NCBI GenBank assembly: GCA_037954665.1
Contig: JBBMOL010000018.1
Span: 1,736,001 to 1,800,000, forward strand
Direction of reading: 5' to 3'
DNA: 64,000 bases
Origin: Laguncularia racemosa
Taxonomy: Eukaryota; Streptophyta; Magnoliopsida; Myrtales; Combretaceae
Positions 32,107-45,800 of the stretch are shown here, piece by piece (within the stretch, counting starts at the first letter, position 1; each line of letters opens with the position of its first letter). The translations under genes and the position numbers were made by a program. Under the pieces are notes generated by a model. The model had not been told where the DNA came from, did no database searches, and saw only the letters and a program-made list of their open reading frames with translations.

Positions 32107-33319
32107 GCACCCATCAAATGATCGAGAATGATTAAATAAACCATCTCACCTAAATGTACATTTCATTAGATCTGAAACGAGTGTAAGATTCTGAAATTTG
32201 GAGTTAAAAGAATGAAGAAATTATGATTAAATTATTAAATTGGGTATAACCGAAAATATAAAAAAGCCCTAACTAATATTTTAGTTAATTTCAGTCTTTT
32301 ATTAAATCATATATACTTATTATATTTTATTTCATCTTTTAGAATAGTGATTTCATAATAGATCTATCCGACTATTACTATAATCAGTTATCATCATGGA
32401 TAAGTGAGTACTTTCAATGATTATCTTATTGTTTGTGCTTGTAACTGAGTTACATTAAAATTATAATATTTGGACATATGTGTGAGTTTTATTTTCAGGA
32501 AAATGATGTGATTGAATTTGTGTGTTTTGAGTGCCAAGAAACCTTTAAAATATGAAAACCAAGTTGTTTGTCATTGCTTTTTTGCATATATTTATGTTGA
32601 AGAGTGCCTAAAAACTTGCTTGGTCACCATCTAAGTTATTTAACAAACATTGGTCACCATATAAGTCACTTAACAAATATCAAAACTAAAATGTAAGTCA
32701 AATATTCATAGTATAATTGCATGAAGAAGATTGTTAGCATCACAAGGTGGTGTGGGAAGACTATGCAAAGGTGATGTTTCGTTTGTAACTTCATTGTGAC
32801 CTTCGGAAATTATTACTTATCAAGAATATTGTCCTTTGATTGGGGCAATGTCTGTTCATACCGCTTCTTAAGGTTATCCACACTCTTGAGCTTTCACGTA
32901 CTATCAAGTTTCCATTTTAATATGCAAAATAAAATCTCACTTGAGCTAACTCGTGACATTTTTTATATATTATAATTAATTAATAAAATATTGGATCAAG
33001 GGCAACCTAGTTTAGAGAGGTACGACTTGAGGTCGATGAGTTGAAATTTATTCCACAACACTGGGTATTAAAGGGCAAAAATCTATATTATACATGGTTT
33101 TTAAAACAATCTATATTGTTGCATTTGTAACAAGGAAATTAATTGGATTAATTAAAAGCTATCATATTCTCGTTATATAATAATCATTTTATAAATTAAA
33201 AATTATAAAAATCTATATAAATATTTAATTAATTATAACTAAACATATTATATATAATTATATAATAGGAAAATATCCTTTATACCACCTATTTTACCTC
33301 TATTTTTCTTTTGTCTGTT
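32107..33319. other. Intergenic DNA right of the young Gypsy element
   Basis: AT-rich, no coding signal. TTGGTCACCATMTAAGT occurs twice (near 32620 and 32650). No gene recognised. Confidence 0.4.
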
Positions 33320-35630
33320 TTTTTTTTCCCTCCCAACGATCAGTTAATAGATCTTCTACTTATTCCACAGTTTGCTTACGAGTAGACTGAACAAATATAT
33401 ATACATATATCTATAATATAACGAAAGATGGAAACAACATATTATTTAAGTAAATTAAAAAAAAAAATCGTGCCAAAAAATAAAGAAGAGAATTGCAGCG
33501 AATAGGATAGAAGAAAGCTACGGTCTTCGGATGATTATGAAGAATAGTTATGTATCCTCGACTGCTTAATAACCTTGGAATAATGCATAGGGCAGCTAGA
33601 TGTACTTACACCATTGCTGTTGGGTCACTCTTCTGCAAAACAAGCATAGATAGGCCTAAATGAGTACTTCTTTACATACATATTTTAGGATATATATTGT
33701 GCACCTTTTTGCAATTTAATTACTATCTAAAGCTGGTACGCAACCCAGTTTTTCAACCTTAAAATTGCATATTCTTATGATATAAAATTGTAACTAAAAC
33801 CGCAAGTTTTAGCTATTAAAATGCAAAGGAAAAAAATAAAACAAAATTATCTTTATCTATTTTTTATTTGAATCGCCTTTATCTTTTATTATCTTCTATT
33901 TTAATATTTCATGATTTAACTTTTTTATTCAAATCTTTTAAATTTTCAAAATAACCAGATAAAATCACTCCATCATATCCGTTAATGATTATACAAAAAA
34001 AAGAGAGAAAGTATTCTCCTCTTTTATTTTATATAATATTTTAATTTTAAATTTTTTTTATTTTAATCATTTTATACAATGATAAAATATTAAAATAAGG
34101 TATGAAAGCACTTTTTTTTTTATTTTCTTTTTTCAAGTTTCAATATCTAAGCACCCAACCTCAAAGAAATAAGGAATGTATTTACAAATTACTCTCTTTT
34201 TTTTCTTTTTTGTATAATTTTCCTATTCATGCTGTGTATACATTATGTTTTCAAGCATAAAGCGTACTATTCTTGTGACATGAAATTCAATCTTGGACAG
34301 TGCAATTGGCAACTTACTTGATCTTCCTTAGCAAGGAGTGGCTCGCAGCAACCTTTGCCGACATTATTATTAGTATTATTATTATTATTGTCAGGCTCCA
34401 CATTGTTGTTCAAATTGGGGAGGACGGTAAGAAGCTGCACCATGCACCACAGCCTCACGAATGCATACAACAGGTAAGAGGAGCCAGGAGGTACCAAAAT
34501 AGTCAGGCACATGAAGAGCATAGTAAGCTTTGTCGCTAATTCGACATAGCTGACCCTAAAGCCAAACACCAAAATGTCAACCTTCTCAATCCCAAAATGA
34601 AAATCTTCAGAGGAGTCCCACATTTTCTCATCAGATGCAACCGCCTGCATACAAAGATAAATCCATGAATCTAAGCTAAATTGGGTAAATGATAAAAGAA
34701 ATAGGAAAAAAGAAATCTTTTTTTTTTTTCGAGGCTTGTAGCCCTTGTTTGATTTCCTATTATTCGTGTTCTAGTTCAAAAAATTGTGAGGAAAAGAATT
34801 AATACTAGGAGGAATGTATAATGTAATACTCCGATAAAGTTATGCTCTTTACATTCATACTTCACCTTTGTAGCTTACATACTCATTTATGAAAATTCAT
34901 ATCAAGATTTCTTCATTCCTTGATCTATGAGTTGTATGACTTTTCTATCTTGCCCTAATTCGGTTTTTTTCTTCCTTCATCTCTTTTCTACCTTCTTCTT
35001 TATGTATCTATTTCTCTCTCTTACTTATAATTCTTATAATTGCCTCAAATCAACCAAATAAAACAGTGGCATATCATCTCCATTGTTCATAAATTATGAA
35101 ACAGTGGATTTTAATAAATTTCAAGGAACCGACCCTTGAAATTGGAGTCTAGGGTTGAAAACTAAACAAGGCCTACCATAAACTTCATTTTATTGTAAAA
35201 GGAACAGACCTGCAATTACATACCAATGACATTCACCACTATTCTACACTCACTAAACTTCATTTTATTGTACAAGTAATAGAACTCCTATTATATATCA
35301 ATGAGATCCACCAATATTCTACACACACTTACATCCATGTAAAACCCTAATCGGAAACCCTTCAAAATTTCTAATTCTAACCCAGCAAGACCAAATGATA
35401 GCTCAAAGGGTCTAATAAAACATGTCATTAATGGCCAAAAAATAAAAAGATAATGGAAAAAATACAATTCTTGGTCTCTAATTAAGTAAAACATCTAATA
35501 TCTAGCAATAACAAATAAGCATATGGTCTTTTCTTATTTGGAAAAATCAAAAGCACCATTTTTTAAAACATTTTTGTATATACATACATACGAAAACATC
35601 AAAATCATATCTTACCATCGAAACCTAGGA
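33320..35630. other. Segmental duplication copy B
   Basis: Collinear partner of 19825-25077 (landmarks listed there); its left margin 33320-33480 also matches 16745-16940. It includes a truncated family-C inverted-repeat piece (33845-33995) and the best copy of the unknown exon. It lacks R1, R2 and the Copia element. Confidence 0.7.
34267..34648 (-). CDS. Probable terminal exon of an unrecognised small membrane protein
   Basis: Open for 127 codons. A splice-acceptor-like TTTATCTTTGTATGCAG ends at about 34647, so the exon probably starts GCGGTTGCATCT and the Met reading is fortuitous. Residues about 38-76 are hydrophobic (ATKLTMLFMCLTILV, then PPGSSYLLYAFVRLWCMVQLLTVL), giving one long or two short membrane segments. 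A run of Asn (81-95) follows, then a Cys pair (101-102). The duplicated copy at 21594-21938 keeps the hydrophobic core, which supports past selection on this frame. I do not recognise the family. No complete upstream gene is present, so it may be a fragment. Confidence 0.45.
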
Positions 35631-35708
35631 TTGTGAACTCAGCAAATTGTCGATGCAAATGGACGGATGGGTGATTCCGAAAATACTCCTTGAGCAGGAG
35701 TAAATAAA
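35612..35708 (-). pseudogene. Possible upstream exon of the same unknown gene
   Basis: On the minus strand an open stretch containing LLLKEYFRNHPS and FAEFTILGFD ends at a good donor GATG/GTAAGAT. The donor motif is conserved in copy A next to R2. The donor phase I infer does not match the acceptor at about 34647, so an exon between them, another acceptor, or decay must be assumed. Confidence 0.25.
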
Positions 35709-37908
35709 TCTATCTCTAGCTACGTGGCACATAATCCATCACTATAGGCAAACCTTTTTTTTTTCTGTTTCTTAAGTTTCGAATTGCCCTATGTTGATCC
35801 ATTTTGTTGCAAATTTTCTGGTAAGTTTGGCAATCTAGGGTTAGGGCAGTTTTCTCTATAGGCTTGCACATATTTGGTTGAGTTAAAATGATGAAAAACC
35901 CTAAAATGAGTCCTTTTTTTTCTTGGTAGGTGTAGCTAGATATGGTTTAGGCAGTTTTTCTATGCAATTTCCATGTTTGATTAGCTATATAGTCAAGTAA
36001 CATGTTCCAACGTAGAATTCACAAAATAAACCCTCAGTGTTTTGCGTGTTCTACCGGTTATATAATAAAGGAGCATATATGCCACCTATAATTCACAGAA
36101 TAAATGGCCTATGCTTTTAGTTATTCAAATTGGTATATGTGCCCTGTTTGTTGTAAGAAAAATATTTTTTTTTTAAAAAACATTTACTTTATTTTTCTTT
36201 GTTCGTTATGCTGAAAAGGGACCTTTAAAGTAGAAATCAATTTTTCTCAAAAGGGAAAATATTTTTCTATTGAAGACAAATCCTACTCTTTTCTAGAAAA
36301 AACAATTTACTCTTTTCAAAAACAAAATATCATTTTCTGAATAAGCCATTGCAAGAGTTTTAACTCTAACAAAAAGGTATCTATATTTTTTTTTTTAATA
36401 TTTGATTTGTAAATTATATTTTAAACATAAAAAAATGTAATTGGAGAACAAAATAAAGAATTTTAAAAAATTATGAAATTCAACTAAAGAGATTATAATA
36501 ATACATATTATAAAATTATTTTATTTTACTTTTAAATAAAATGTTCGAAACAATGTATATATAATAACACATAATATTAATTTATTTTAGTAAAATTATG
36601 AATTATACAATATTTATAAGTCAAATACCGTAAAAAAAATCAATATATTTCTATAAATACAATCAAACAAATGAAAATATATCATTTTTAGAAGATAGTT
36701 TTAAGAAAAGATATTTTACATTATCAAGTAGTTTTTCTTGAAACAAAGGGAAAACTTTCTTTTATCATATCCTAATTTTAGTTAGCCTCCCATTTTTACT
36801 ATTTGAGTGTCGAGGTTTTAAATAAAATTTTAATGTAATTTCATATAAGTCTTCTCAAATGTGTACATAATTATCATTATATAGAATTGTACGGATAATT
36901 AAGTGAAGGATAGACTGGATAGCATAATGGAGTACCTCTTTTATATATATAGTTAGAAAGATACATAGCTTTCTTTTTCTGGTGATTAGTATATCACATA
37001 TAATTAATTATATATGCTTAGACTTGGAATAATTAAATTTGACATTATTATGGTCTATAATTATATTTGACATATATATGCAAACTTTTGTAATGACAAT
37101 ATTGTTATAAAATAACATAAACATGTGATATATGATAAAAGGAAGGGACTACACAAAACTTTCGAAATATGATAAATACTTACAATATTTATAAGCTCTT
37201 GCTGATGCAGTATTTACAAAACTCTATATTGTTATACAAGTAAAGGAAGTCATCAATATACTTTATATGTTATTCTCAAAGAATTTATATATTGGTAATT
37301 ACTATTTATACGATACTCAGAAATATATAGTAGTTGATACATGCTTCAATACGATGATCTATTTTAACTAAACAATAACCTAGAGAAATAAATGAGTTGA
37401 AAATTTTAGATATTTTATTGAAATTTCAATATTGTCATAATAAGCCAGATCCTCAAACGATTAAACTTAAATTAAAATAAATTTTAATAGTATGTATTTG
37501 TACAATGACACTCCATTATAAAGTATACGTGACATTAAATTTAAAAATACCTAATAATATCAAAACTTATACAAAATCTGTCTAAACAAAAGCACCGAAA
37601 TAAAATAATTTATAAAAGATAAACCATATTTCACTCTTATATTAATAATAATTTTATGCGATTTTCATATAATAGCTTGATATCCTGTGGCTTAGAGTCA
37701 CTATATAAGGTAAAGTCAATGTCCATGGATTTAGGCCAAGTTTAACGGGAAGGTTCAAAAAAAAATAAAAAAATTGTGACACTCAGTGATTTTGAGCCAT
37801 TGGAGTAGAGCTTTGGTCGTTTTCCTGCTTTCTTTCTTTCTTTTCCAAATGGAGAAAACTTTAGGACATGGCCATGGGTATTGGCAAATTGGAATTTGAA
37901 AGGCAAGA

Positions 37909-37909
<1 letters not shown>
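35709..37909. other. AT-rich intergenic DNA
   Basis: Long A/T runs and no supported gene. The minus strand near 35700-35740 carries GCCACGTAGC (ACGT core), which may or may not be promoter sequence for the unknown exon. Confidence 0.4.

Positions 37910-37949
<40 letters not shown>
37910..37949. repeat. (TA)n microsatellite
   Basis: About 20 TA units. The neighbouring minus-strand 97-codon frame with a long IYIYIY run is an artefact. Confidence 0.95.
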
Positions 37950-37952
<3 letters not shown>

Positions 37953-40900
37953 CATATATATAAATGATGAAATACTTGTAGGAATTAAATTAACATACAA
38001 ATCAGCAGTTACGGGTGGGAATATGATTTTAGAGTATCTTGGTAACATAAAAAGATATTAAAAGTAATCTAGGTGTAGAGTATGATACATTATCTACTTT
38101 GAGATGGGTAAGTTCATAAACCAAGAAGACAATAAAAATAACATAAAAGTAACATAGTGGAAGGGTGAATGAGGAGGAGGTTTGACCAGACGTTGTACGA
38201 CAGGAAAAGTGGACAAAACAAAATGGCTAGGAAGAGAGAGAGCAGAGAGATAAGAAGAACCTACGAACTATCATCAGAATTTGTTGCATGTAATCCGTAT
38301 AGATTGATGGGTTAAATAGATCATCCATTAAGTTAATATATTTAATCTATAATATATATTTTGGTAAGTTAAATGGATTAATATAATTCATAATATATGC
38401 TTATAGATGATGTGATATGATGCAGGTAAAAATTATTGATTTAGTTTGCCTTATCTCTATCTTGAAAATGGCGTAATAGTGTTACTTTCAGCTACCAGGA
38501 TAAGATATTTTGATGAGTTTATAAGATAAAATAAGACCTAGAAAGTGGATTGTTAAAAATAGTCAATTAAAAGTAGCATTACTTTATAGATACCATTATT
38601 ATATAAATGACGATTAAAAACCTTTAGCAATAGTGATTTTTTTGAAAGTCTAATAAAAGTTAATAAAAATTTAGAATATCTTAAAACATTGCCCTCAAGA
38701 AAAGCACATTAGAAAATTTGAAACACATAAATATAAGTTATACAAATATATAATCTATAATTATTGGTATGTTTCTTAATGATTTTATGCTGTAAGAATA
38801 CAATTATATGTATTTATAATATACTACATATATACTCACAAAAAACTACACGGCCCAATATGAATATAGATTTGCATCTATCATTATATAAAAGTACATA
38901 TATACATATATAAATACAAAAGCATATTTAGTGTGTGTGTATGTTCATGTATAAAGTATTGCTTATCAAAGAAATGTCTGTTATTATGATATATTCAATG
39001 TCAAATATACTTGTTTTACTTCTCTTTTCAAATATTTCCGTAATTATATTACTTACTATGCATATGCATGATATTTCCATATTTTGATACAATACTTCAT
39101 ATTATGGCTATATGAGAGCTTATATAACTATACGTATAATTACTGATGATAAGGAATAACATGTGTATTATATAAATACATGGTGTATATACACTCATAT
39201 ACATGTAGTCATAATGAATATACATATACACATTAAAATACAATATTGTGTAAGACACTATTTATCATATTTATATATACAGATATGCAAATAAATTATA
39301 GGAGGTAGTGAAATAAATAAACTAGGGGAGAAGTTGAACATGCTTAAAACTAACAAAATAAAATATTAACTCTAAACTATAGACATATGTACATATATAT
39401 ACTCGTTTAAAAGAATTAAGTGCAACCCAACTTAAATTTCAGCAATTTTGTTTTATTTTATAATTATAGGATCAATCCAATAAATAAAATATGAGTCAAT
39501 GAAACATAAAACTTAACCTCTTTTTTTTTTAGTTTGCCATGTGAAGTTAGCATCGAGAGATCAATGTTTCACACAAAATCATTTTACTTTAAAAGCCTAA
39601 ATTGGCTAATTACGATCTAGCCCAATTATCTCTTTCACTTATTTGGATAAGCTCAACACTAGAGCTTTATAAATAGGTTATATTGCGGGTTGGCTTATTT
39701 AACTCGTTTAAGAAATGGGTTATGATTAAATTTTTCAACTCATTTAACAAGTTGGTCAAATGAGCTCAACTTGGTGAAAGTGAATGAACTCATTTAATCC
39801 ATAGGTTGACTAACCAACTTGAAGAAGTTAAAAAGAAAAAAAAAAATAGAATAACTTATCCTAGTCATATATCAATCCACAACAAAACGCTAAATCACTA
39901 ATTTACTTTACTTTTAAACTTGTAGAGGGTTAAAATAGATTTTGTACTTTAAGCTCAATAATGATTTTGACTTAACTCTTTAAGTTAAAGTGATAGGGCC
40001 CATAAAGTCAAGTTAATGGATTTGGTAATGCCACAACAAATATTGCATCCATACTAAAACCATGGAAACTTTGCTAGCCTATGTTAGGTGGCACAATTTT
40101 TCAGATGCTTTTGTCACATGTTAAAATTGTATGCTTAAAATGGGATAGGACCCCTATACTTTAAAATCGACCCCATTAAAATGACTATTATCATATGTTG
40201 GACCATCTTTTCATAAATAAGGCATAACAAAAATTTTATACAAAAATTAGAATAAGATTTGAAAACATTAACAAAGAAATGTATTTCATTGATGGGATTC
40301 TATATATCAACATTTGCAAAGCACTTGTAATTTTGCAATGTCATATGTTAAGAATATACCATTACATCTCAATGGGATTCTTTTATAAAATTATTACAAA
40401 TATTATAAATTTTCAATGATTACACAAAAGCTTTTCGTATGTGTACCACCCAATTGTTCGTTTATTTGTCTAAGAAGCATTAAATATACTTTCAACTTTA
40501 TCTAATTTTAGAAAGGATGTAAAATACAAATACTTATAAACAAGATGATTAGAACGTAGATATGTTATAATAGAGATATTCATATATTTTCCTCGTCACA
40601 ATAATTTTGGACCCCCATTTTAGAATAGGTCTCTTAAGATTATTTATTTTCTTCATTGTCAATGTGTAAATAATGTTTCTAGCACTCAAGATGCTCATTT
40701 ATTGATGGTAGTTAAAATAGGCGACCCAACTTATGAATGAATTATTTACTTAGTTATCAATTATTCCTAGTTATTAAGTAGTGCATCTACTAAACCGCCA
40801 ATCATGGACTTAATGGCGATATAAAGGTTGAAATAACACAAGGGTGGGTAAGGTTGAGGTTCTATATAGATCTTAATAATTACCTAACCACTCCTTTTAA

Positions 40901-43699
40901 GTTTGGTGACATCGTAGGTATACACAATTTCTACATCCCTTACTTTCTAGCATTACTAGATATGTTTTGCAGCCCTAAGGTCAATTGCTAGAATGAAATA
41001 AACATTTAGGATGACTAGATTAATTTTAAACGATCATGAGTCAATCTTTCATTTTCGAACCTAGGAGAACAAGCCTGGATTGAACACCCACTTCTTAAAT
41101 TGAAATTGATAGACAAAGTAAATTTCTACATATATTGCCAATCAATCATAGTTGAACGGGGTTTGTAAATGAAATAAAAACGATTTCAATGAAAGACAAA
41201 TGCATGTCCAATAATAGTTGAATTGTCTGGGTAATAACACATAATCGCTAATAAACTAAAAGTACATCGATTTTATAGAATTCATTCTCTAAAATATGTA
41301 ACGATAGAATGGAAATCATATATACTTTTTGATCCGTGTCAAAATTGAATTATATATAAAACGACACATCAAAGATGATTATAAAATTACAATATCAAAA
41401 TAATGGATTCTCTCAAATGTTCTTTCTATGAAAAGATAAAACTTCATCTATATTTAAGAAATTTAAACCCCATTATGTATAAGTTAGCCCCTTATTCTGT
41501 AAATTTCCTTAAGGAAGAGTTCTATATATACGCCCCAAATCTTTAGAATTGATTGTCCATTACTATTTTTTTTATAGAAATTCTAAGAGTTTGAAAAGCA
41601 TGGACTCTGCAGATGACAAAGGAATTTGTTTCTACAAACTCTCAACCCTTAAATTTTTCTTATTTTTCTGCAATTTATTTGAAACTCCATGAAGTTGGGG
41701 AGTTATGACATGAAAGTTTTTACTCTCTGGTTTCACATCCTCACCAAGCCTCATTAAATTTTTAAGATGAAATTTAATTATATGGAATCTTAATCTGGGA
41801 AATCCACCAATCATAATACTAATCTACAAATTGAACACAATATATCTAAAGGGAATGGATCTTCTCCATCTCTATTTACATCAATTTCTTCTATTTTCTC
41901 AATTTAAATGGGATGTTACCATCCTTGACATATGGCTGTGGTTGTAAAAAATAGTAATAATAATAATAATAATGTTATGATGATATTATAAGATAGTTTT
42001 AACAGTTTAGACAATCTAAGCCATAACTAAAAAAAAAAATGAAAATGTAGGTAGGTGAAGTCACATAACGTGCATCATCTGCTCCAAATCATTCATACGC
42101 AAGCCTTATCGGCAATATATATTATTTGCATGTTGACCAAACCTAATGCGGGGTGGGGTGGCCTGAGTTGCGGCCGTGCTCTTCCCACTATACGACTTTC
42201 AAGCTTCTTCACTGCCTGCAAAGATGTTTCAAGTTTACTTTTTGCCTTTGTGGTAAAGTTTGTCAAACACTAAGCCTTTAAAAAAAGCTATTGCATGTGC
42301 CTGGAAAAATATAAATAAAGTTATTGCATATGAACTGTTAAGTGTGCGCACACCTCATTCTACATGTATAGTAACTTTATATACTTTTTTTTTTTTTCAA
42401 TAAGGTTCTACTAATGAGATCTAGAGGTGGATACTGAGAGAATGAAAAACAATTATGAGAGTGTCGGTACAAAAATGCATCTTTAAAATGCATTCTTTGA
42501 CTTTTGAAGCAAAGGAGAAATTTTCTATTTTGACGAAAATTATTAAATTTGTGATTTATTTATAATTAAAATATATATAATTGAATTATAGAATCGATCG
42601 AATTATAAATTTATAAAACCGTATATCTAAACTCACACTCTATTATAAATTTATACATAAATGATTTTACATCATAAATCTATATAATAGAATGTATAAG
42701 TTAGTAAACAATAACTTACATTGATGAAACAGGATTAAATATCGTGCCACCAATAATCTTTTCTTACCTTTCCTTTTTACCATAGTTCATATATGATCAC
42801 ATCAAGTGAGTTATAATATTTGCAAGTCTCATAGTCGAATGATGATAACTTTCCTCCTTTCGGATCACAATTCAACTCAGGAAGAAAGTACGAGGAGAGA
42901 CGATTTAGCATGATATAACAAACCTCAATATCATTGAAGAAGAGATTTCTCTTTCATGTTGATGGGTTTGTTTCTTAAATTCATACGAGACCGGGCTTTA
43001 GAGCAACTTTAGATCATAAATAGACGAAGAAATGACAAAAAAAGTCGATTGAGGCTTGTATGGGGCTATTGTAGTTTTCTGTTTTGTGTTTTTTATTATA
43101 TAAGATACTTCCTATTCTTGCTATCAAGGGTTTGGGGTTTTCATAAACTCTATACATATATATTATTATGCTACTATCTGTATTAAATGGTGTATGAGAG
43201 AACTAGAATGGTGCTTGGAACATTCCATATCTATTATTGGCACTAGGGTTTTCACGAATATAAATAAGAAAAATTTTTATGTGTTTTACGATTTCTTTTC
43301 TTGGGGTTTTTGGGTTTAATTTGGTTTACAATTGGAAAATAAAAGATATGATCGAATTATTTATTGAATATTATTCACCTATAACCAATATGTTTTGTGT
43401 TTAACTATAATTGATAAATGCACAACTACATTTAATTAGATCATTGAACGATTAATTGATATGATTCACAACCAATTGAATCAAAGTGTTTGCTACAATT
43501 CTCATTAAAGAACTAATGAGAATAAGGAAATAATAAACTCCAAGATTTTTTGAACTATCAATGAACCAATAGAGTATAGGAAATAACAACCTAAGAATAT
43601 GGGCATGCCCATCAAACATAAAACCCTAGAAGATAATAATAAAAAAAAAATAAACAACTAATAAAGCTTATAAAATAAAAAATAACAAATAAATCAATT
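37950..43699. other. Long AT-rich intergenic region without a recognised gene
   Basis: 38700-39300 is rich in TATA/CATA stretches. 39640-39800 resembles the repeats at 9440 and 48860. 42140-42200 is a small GC-richer island (GCGGGGTGGGGTGGCCTGAG) inside a 72-codon plus frame (42055-42273) that I do not recognise and do not call. 42370-42390 is a T-run. No RNA gene seen. Confidence 0.45.
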
Positions 43700-43719
43700 A
43701 ATTAATGTTAAGTTTTGGT

Positions 43720-44105
43720 GTAGAGATTCCATGCAAATCCGTGCATTAGTTAACACCAACTCCACATATCACGTGGATTCCATGCAACATTGCCAACCAT
43801 GTAGCACACGTGACTCCACGCAAGCTTCATCTTGGCATATTTACAAAACCCTATTGATAATTGTAAGTCTAGTTTTAATTCTGGAAATAGGTCCAATAAC
43901 AGTTGGATCCTTATCGTAAAACCTTTGAGGACTCATTTGAAGAATTAAATACTTTGAGGTTACATGAGTCTTATCCTAATTTTTTTTATCGTCGGGGGTT
44001 CTCCACATATGTTCCACTTGTGTTTTTTTCTCTCTTTACTTATTGTTTCTCTTATAGTTGCGAATGCTATAATTTGTAACCTTAAATCCAAATTTGATCC
44101 TAACA
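43720..44105 (+). repeat. Putative 5' LTR of a decayed Copia element
   Basis: A PBS-like string begins at about 44109, so the sequence upstream should be an LTR ending CTAACAA. The left boundary is uncertain and no matching 3' LTR was found to the right, so this is inferred from context. Confidence 0.4.
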
Positions 44106-45800
44106 AATTGGTTTCAAGAGAGTTTGTGAGGATATGGATCTTGAGAGCTTATAATCTATGCACTGAAGAGAAGAGATGGTCACCAATTATAATATTAAAA
44201 GTTCAATAGGTATACAAACTTCAAGTTGTGGTAATGCAAATGTGAGGGATCATCATGTAGCTAAGGTTGAAGAAAGCTTTAAATTAACGGCCAAAATTCA
44301 GAAGAGATGACCAGTGGGAAGAAGTTGATGAGGAGTCCTTGATGGTGATCTAGGTAAGCCTAACAAATATTGCAAGAGGCATCGAACAAAGAAGAAGGCT
44401 AAAGAATTATGGAAGAAAGTTGAAGGTTGTATATGATCTAATCTCTTGTAGACTAGCTCATATTAAAGCAAATATTGTATTTGCTCCAAATGAGTGCTTG
44501 ATTATTGTAAGATAGCATATTTTAGATCTTTACCACCTTCATTATGCATCTTTAGGGAGACTGTAATTTATGGCAAAGATAGTTTGCTGATAGAAGAGGT
44601 CAATAGCAATCTATTAAGCAAGGAATAGTTAGACCTTGAGATGGAATCTTTGATCAATGAAGTTGCAAATAGTCTAAATGCTAGAGATCAATGGTCTAGT
44701 GGTGGCAACAATTTTTAAGGGAGATCTAAAGGTATTACCTATTATCATTATAGATAGAAGGACCACATGAGGGTAAAGTGTCCTAAGAGGCAAAACCAAG
44801 ATTTAACACAGGATGATAGTGGTAAAACTATTATTGTTGTACTAGTCACTAGGTTAGATGGTGATAAGTTGTTACTAACACGTGATGGTAATGATTTCCT
44901 CATATGTTGCAAAAAGTAATTGGTTCTAGGCCTACAAGCTTATGCAAAAAGGTTCTACAAAGAAGGGCATTAACTAAAGGTTGAAGATTGCTGGAGTAGG
45001 TGGAGCGCACATAGTTTTTCAAAATCGTGATTTTACTTGTAATTAAATGGTAAAAAATCGGTAGAATTGTATAAAATCGTATAGAACCAGTAGAATCAGT
45101 AACTTGTAGAATCGTACATCTAAATTCAAAATTATTTCAAAAGTCTATACTTAAATGATTTTTCTTCCATTTTGATTATGAAAAATTTCATAAAATTGAA
45201 AACCCATAGAATTGTACAATTAACTCGTGATTTTGACAACCATGGGAGTGCATGTTAAACTACACAATAGGTAGATGTACATGGTATCAAATGTAATGTA
45301 TGTGTCGAAATTATTTGTAATGTCTTTTCTTCAAGCTTGATGGATCTTATTGGTTATTGTGATATCATGAAACTAATAGCATTAAGGTGTCCTGTGGAGG
45401 TCTAATGATAATGAGAGGAGTCAAGTCCAAAAACTTGTTCCAAACTACAAGGAATAATGATGCTTAGTGTTCTATTAAGGATCTCTCTAAGGTTGAGGAT
45501 CCCTAAAATTATGTTGTTGTCTATGACAGGAAAGTGTAAGTTGGCCACACAATAAACAAGTTTGCTGTACTTTATTTTAATTTCCCATGAAGTCCTAAAG
45601 TGAAGAGAATCTAAAGGAGGGTGAATGCTAAAGGTTAGAATACGTATTATTGACTTAAGTTATATCAACCAAGAGGATTAAAGAGGTGTCATAGGTATCA
45701 ATGGCCATGATGGGTCTATTTGTTAAAATAGATGGACTACCTTATATTGGTATAAAGTGATAAAGGATTGTAGGTATATGAAAATGCAATGAACAGCTTA
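44106..45800 (+). pseudogene. Copia gag (and possible protease/integrase) ghost
   Basis: TGGTTTCAAGAG at 44109-44120 resembles a tRNA-Met primer site. Plus-strand pieces then follow a Copia Gag order: KAKELWKKVEG near 44396, FRSLPPSLCIFRETVIYGKDSLL at about 44518-44590 (read across one frame), EEVNSNLLSKE, and a zinc knuckle near 44735-44790 whose two Cys ligands now read Tyr (YYHY..KDHMRVKCPK, with the His and last Cys kept). After the MITE, GGLMIMRGVKSKNL near 45395 recalls the region before Copia integrase. Many stops; not functional. Confidence 0.65.
45011..45244. mobile_element. Mutator-like MITE, copy 2 (234 bp)
   Basis: Same family as 19576-19808. Left end ATAGTTTTTCAAAATCGTGA, right end TCGTGATTTTGACAACCAT. 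Flanked by GGAGCGCAC (45002-45010) and GGAGTGCAT (45245-45253), seven of nine bases equal, the two changes being C/T. It inserted into the Copia ghost after that element had landed. Confidence 0.85.

Noticed and set aside
37755..38048. 97-codon minus frame with a long Ile-Tyr run
   Set aside because: Crosses a (TA)n microsatellite. The same applies to frames at 7752-8032, 18641-18968 and 58588-58866.
42055..42273. 72-codon plus frame with GWGGLSCGRALPT
   Set aside because: Short, no recognisable family, no gene structure around it. Noted only as a GC-richer patch.
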